This document shows positions 62,602 through 64,000 of a stretch of DNA of 64,000 nucleotides, one piece after another. A model generated the notes under the pieces. That model was not told the DNA's origin and did not search any database. It was given only the letters and a program-made list of their open reading frames with translations. The stretch covers positions 1 to 64,000 of the forward strand of contig JAEWSH010000061.1 in the NCBI GenBank assembly GCA_023398375.1. The letters are read 5' to 3'. Numbering within the stretch: the first letter of the stretch is position 1; each line of letters begins with the position of its first letter. The translations under genes and the position numbers were made by a program. The stretch comes from Bacillota bacterium (GTDB lineage Bacteria; Bacillota; Clostridia; Lachnospirales; Lachnospiraceae).

Positions 62602-63933
62602 TCATTTCAACGTTATCTGCGTCTCGCATTCGCTCTGAGCCTGATCCAATGCTTCTTTCACAGATATTTTTCCGCTTGCGGCCTCCGCAAGTTTTCCGGT
62701 GATAATATCAGCCATTAATGCATAATCTTCAATGACCGGAGCTACTACCAGATGATCAAGGGAATCAAAGACTGCTTGCTTGTTTTCAGGCGGTGTAATC
62801 TCCAAATAACCGGATAAGACATCCTGATTACTAATTGCCGGCAGGTCCCAGCCTGCATCAATTCGCATCTGTGCCGAAGCATCGCTTGATGCAAGGAAGT
62901 TGATCCATGTAGCTGCTGCTTCTTTCTTTTCACTCTTTGCATTGATCACAAGTGCATTGCTAAAGAAATGGGTTGCTTTCTGAGTTCCACCCGGCTCCAC
63001 ACAAATATCCCATGCAAAGTCGCATCCTTCTGTAAATGTTCCAAAAGCCCAGATACCCGTTGTAATCATACCCAGTCTTCCGCTTTGGAACAGATCCCAG
63101 TCTCCCATTCCGCCCATTTGTTCTTCATTAGGCTGCACATTGCTCTTTGTCACTCTCTCAATCATCATCGCTGCGGCTTTCAGATTTTCTTCTGAATTAA
63201 TCGTAAACGCTGTTTTATCTTCATTCAGGATACTTCCACCATATTGTTCAGCCACTTTAAAATATTCATTAAATGTAATAGGTGCATAGATTCCAAATGT
63301 ATTTTCATCTAAAGCCCTGATCGCCTCCGCTGCTTTCTGGGCATCTTCCCATGTCCATTCATTCGTTGGGTAGGACATGCCTGCCTTATCAAACAGATCC
63401 TTATTATAGATCAATACCACATTGGAAAAATTCCCCGGAACGCCATATTGTTTACCATTTACATTGAATGCCTGCAAGGCAGTCTGATTATAAGCCGCTG
63501 TATCAATGCCGGTAATCTCAGCCAAAGCACCCTTGTTTGCGTATGCTGCAAAATTTTCGATATTTAATTCATAACAATCGGGTGCTGTTCCGCCGGCTAC
63601 TCTCGTCTGCATCTGTGTAAAATAGTCATCATAACCGATTGTTTCTATATTGACTTTGATATTTGGATATTCCTTCTGAAATGCTTCATACATTTTTTGT
63701 AATGTTTCTTCATTACCGCCGGATGCATTGAAATTCGCGTAAGTGATCTCAACTGCCTCTTCCCCTGCTTCTTTTGTAACAGATACATTTTCCTCTCCAG
63801 TTGACTGTTCAGTTGACGCTTTTGTTTCCTGTACGGACGCATTCTGTGCCGTATTTCCACACCCGACCGTTGACATCGTTAAGATTCCTGCTAAAACAAG
63901 TGATAACGCCTTTTTAATTTCTTTCTTTTTCAT
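62602..63933 (-). CDS. sugar ABC transporter substrate-binding lipoprotein
   Basis: A 443-residue solute-binding protein. A signal peptide ends in STVGC, with Cys25 as the lipid anchor, then a Ser/Thr/Glu-rich linker and the family-1 fold (VEITYANFNASGGNEETLQKMYEAFQKEYPNIKVNIETIGYDDYF). GGGAGC lies 6 bases before the ATG, next to a hairpin. It is first of the binding protein-permease-permease-GH31 operon, whose glycosidase suggests an alpha-linked glucoside or xyloside. Confidence 0.93.
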   Translation of the reverse strand: MKKKEIKKALSLVLAGILTMSTVGCGNTAQNASVQETKASTEQSTGEENVSVTKEAGEEAVEITYANFNASGGNEETLQKMYEAFQKEYPNIKVNIETIGYDDYFTQMQTRVAGGTAPDCYELNIENFAAYANKGALAEITGIDTAAYNQTALQAFNVNGKQYGVPGNFSNVVLIYNKDLFDKAGMSYPTNEWTWEDAQKAAEAIRALDENTFGIYAPITFNEYFKVAEQYGGSILNEDKTAFTINSEENLKAAAMMIERVTKSNVQPNEEQMGGMGDWDLFQSGRLGMITTGIWAFGTFTEGCDFAWDICVEPGGTQKATHFFSNALVINAKSEKKEAAATWINFLASSDASAQMRIDAGWDLPAISNQDVLSGYLEITPPENKQAVFDSLDHLVVAPVIEDYALMADIITGKLAEAASGKISVKEALDQAQSECETQITLK

Positions 63934-63948
63934 TATTAGCTCCCTTCT

Positions 63949-63962
63949 GCGGCTTTGGCCGC
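63949..63962 (-). promoter_or_regulatory. hairpin abutting the binding-protein ribosome binding site
   Basis: GCGGC-CAAA-GCCGC precedes AGAAGGGAGC, as at ribU (11029-11045). The same arrangement at two unrelated genes makes it notable. Confidence 0.55.
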
Positions 63963-63973
63963 GTTCAAACCAA

Positions 63974-63989
63974 AGTTAATCGGTTAACT
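63974..63989. promoter_or_regulatory. LacI-family operator
   Basis: AGTTAA-TCGG-TTAACT is a perfect 6-4-6 inverted repeat with a central CG, the usual LacI/GalR operator form. It lies 41 bases before the binding-protein start codon. No LacI gene is in the window. Confidence 0.6.
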
Positions 63990-64000
63990 ATTTATTATTT

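Overview
The window looks like chromosomal DNA of a low-GC, Gram-positive, anaerobic Clostridia member, most likely Lachnospiraceae (Clostridium cluster XIVa). Supporting signs are a complete butyrate pathway in the order thl-crt-hbd-bcd-etfB-etfA with a separate ptb-buk pair, strong AGGAGG-type ribosome binding sites, lipoprotein ABC binding proteins, an ECF riboflavin transporter under an FMN riboswitch, and a frameshifted prfB next to secA. No prophage, insertion sequence or CRISPR array was seen. The species call is inference from gene content and order.

Layout. 1-590: the edge of what looks like an rRNA operon leader, then two tRNA-Ser genes. 592-6486 (minus): a tRNA-modification and housekeeping operon (YcxB-like protein, tsaE, tsaB, rimI, a small Cys-rich protein, rnz, an unknown membrane-anchored protein, tsaD, ispD). 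6587-10113: a MacAB/YknXYZ-like ABC system. 10397-11299: riboflavin transporter with riboswitch, terminator and promoter. 11333-16010: tex, a GH20 hexosaminidase and an acyltransferase-like protein. 16205-17950 (plus): three small uncharacterised genes. 18004-21740: secA and prfB. 21968-24408 (plus): ptb, buk and a Cys-rich protein. 24493-31775: an SGNH esterase and the crotonyl/butyryl-CoA operon. 31945-34493: hpf and an NlpC/P60 hydrolase, separated by an intergenic region with three DnaA boxes.

34830-45484 is a regulator-dense stretch: an SDR reductase, Lrp, OhrR, a GyrI-like protein, an HTH-desulfoferrodoxin fusion, a chemoreceptor plus PocR/HD-GYP pair, a divergent pair of small XRE regulators around four evenly spaced operators, lrgAB, and a PadR-HAAS-DUF1648 operon. 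45643-55732 is an amino-sugar catabolic locus: a NanE-type epimerase with an extra C-terminal domain, a PhnP-like hydrolase, an RpiR regulator, a divergent GH20 enzyme, a sugar ABC importer and a DUF4127 protein. 56061-58697 holds a DUF1848 protein, a lipoprotein and a Fpg/Nei-like protein lacking its catalytic residues. 58861-64000 is a GH31 glycosidase with a second sugar ABC importer, preceded by a LacI-type operator.

How it fits together. Sugars and amino sugars enter through the two ABC importers and are processed by GH20, GH31 and NanE. Carbon flows through acetyl-CoA to butyryl-CoA, and ptb-buk then yields butyrate and ATP. The least explained parts are the phased-operator XRE switch upstream of the c-di-GMP genes, the NanE fusion/DUF4127 locus, the HTH-desulfoferrodoxin protein and the catalytically depleted Fpg-like protein.
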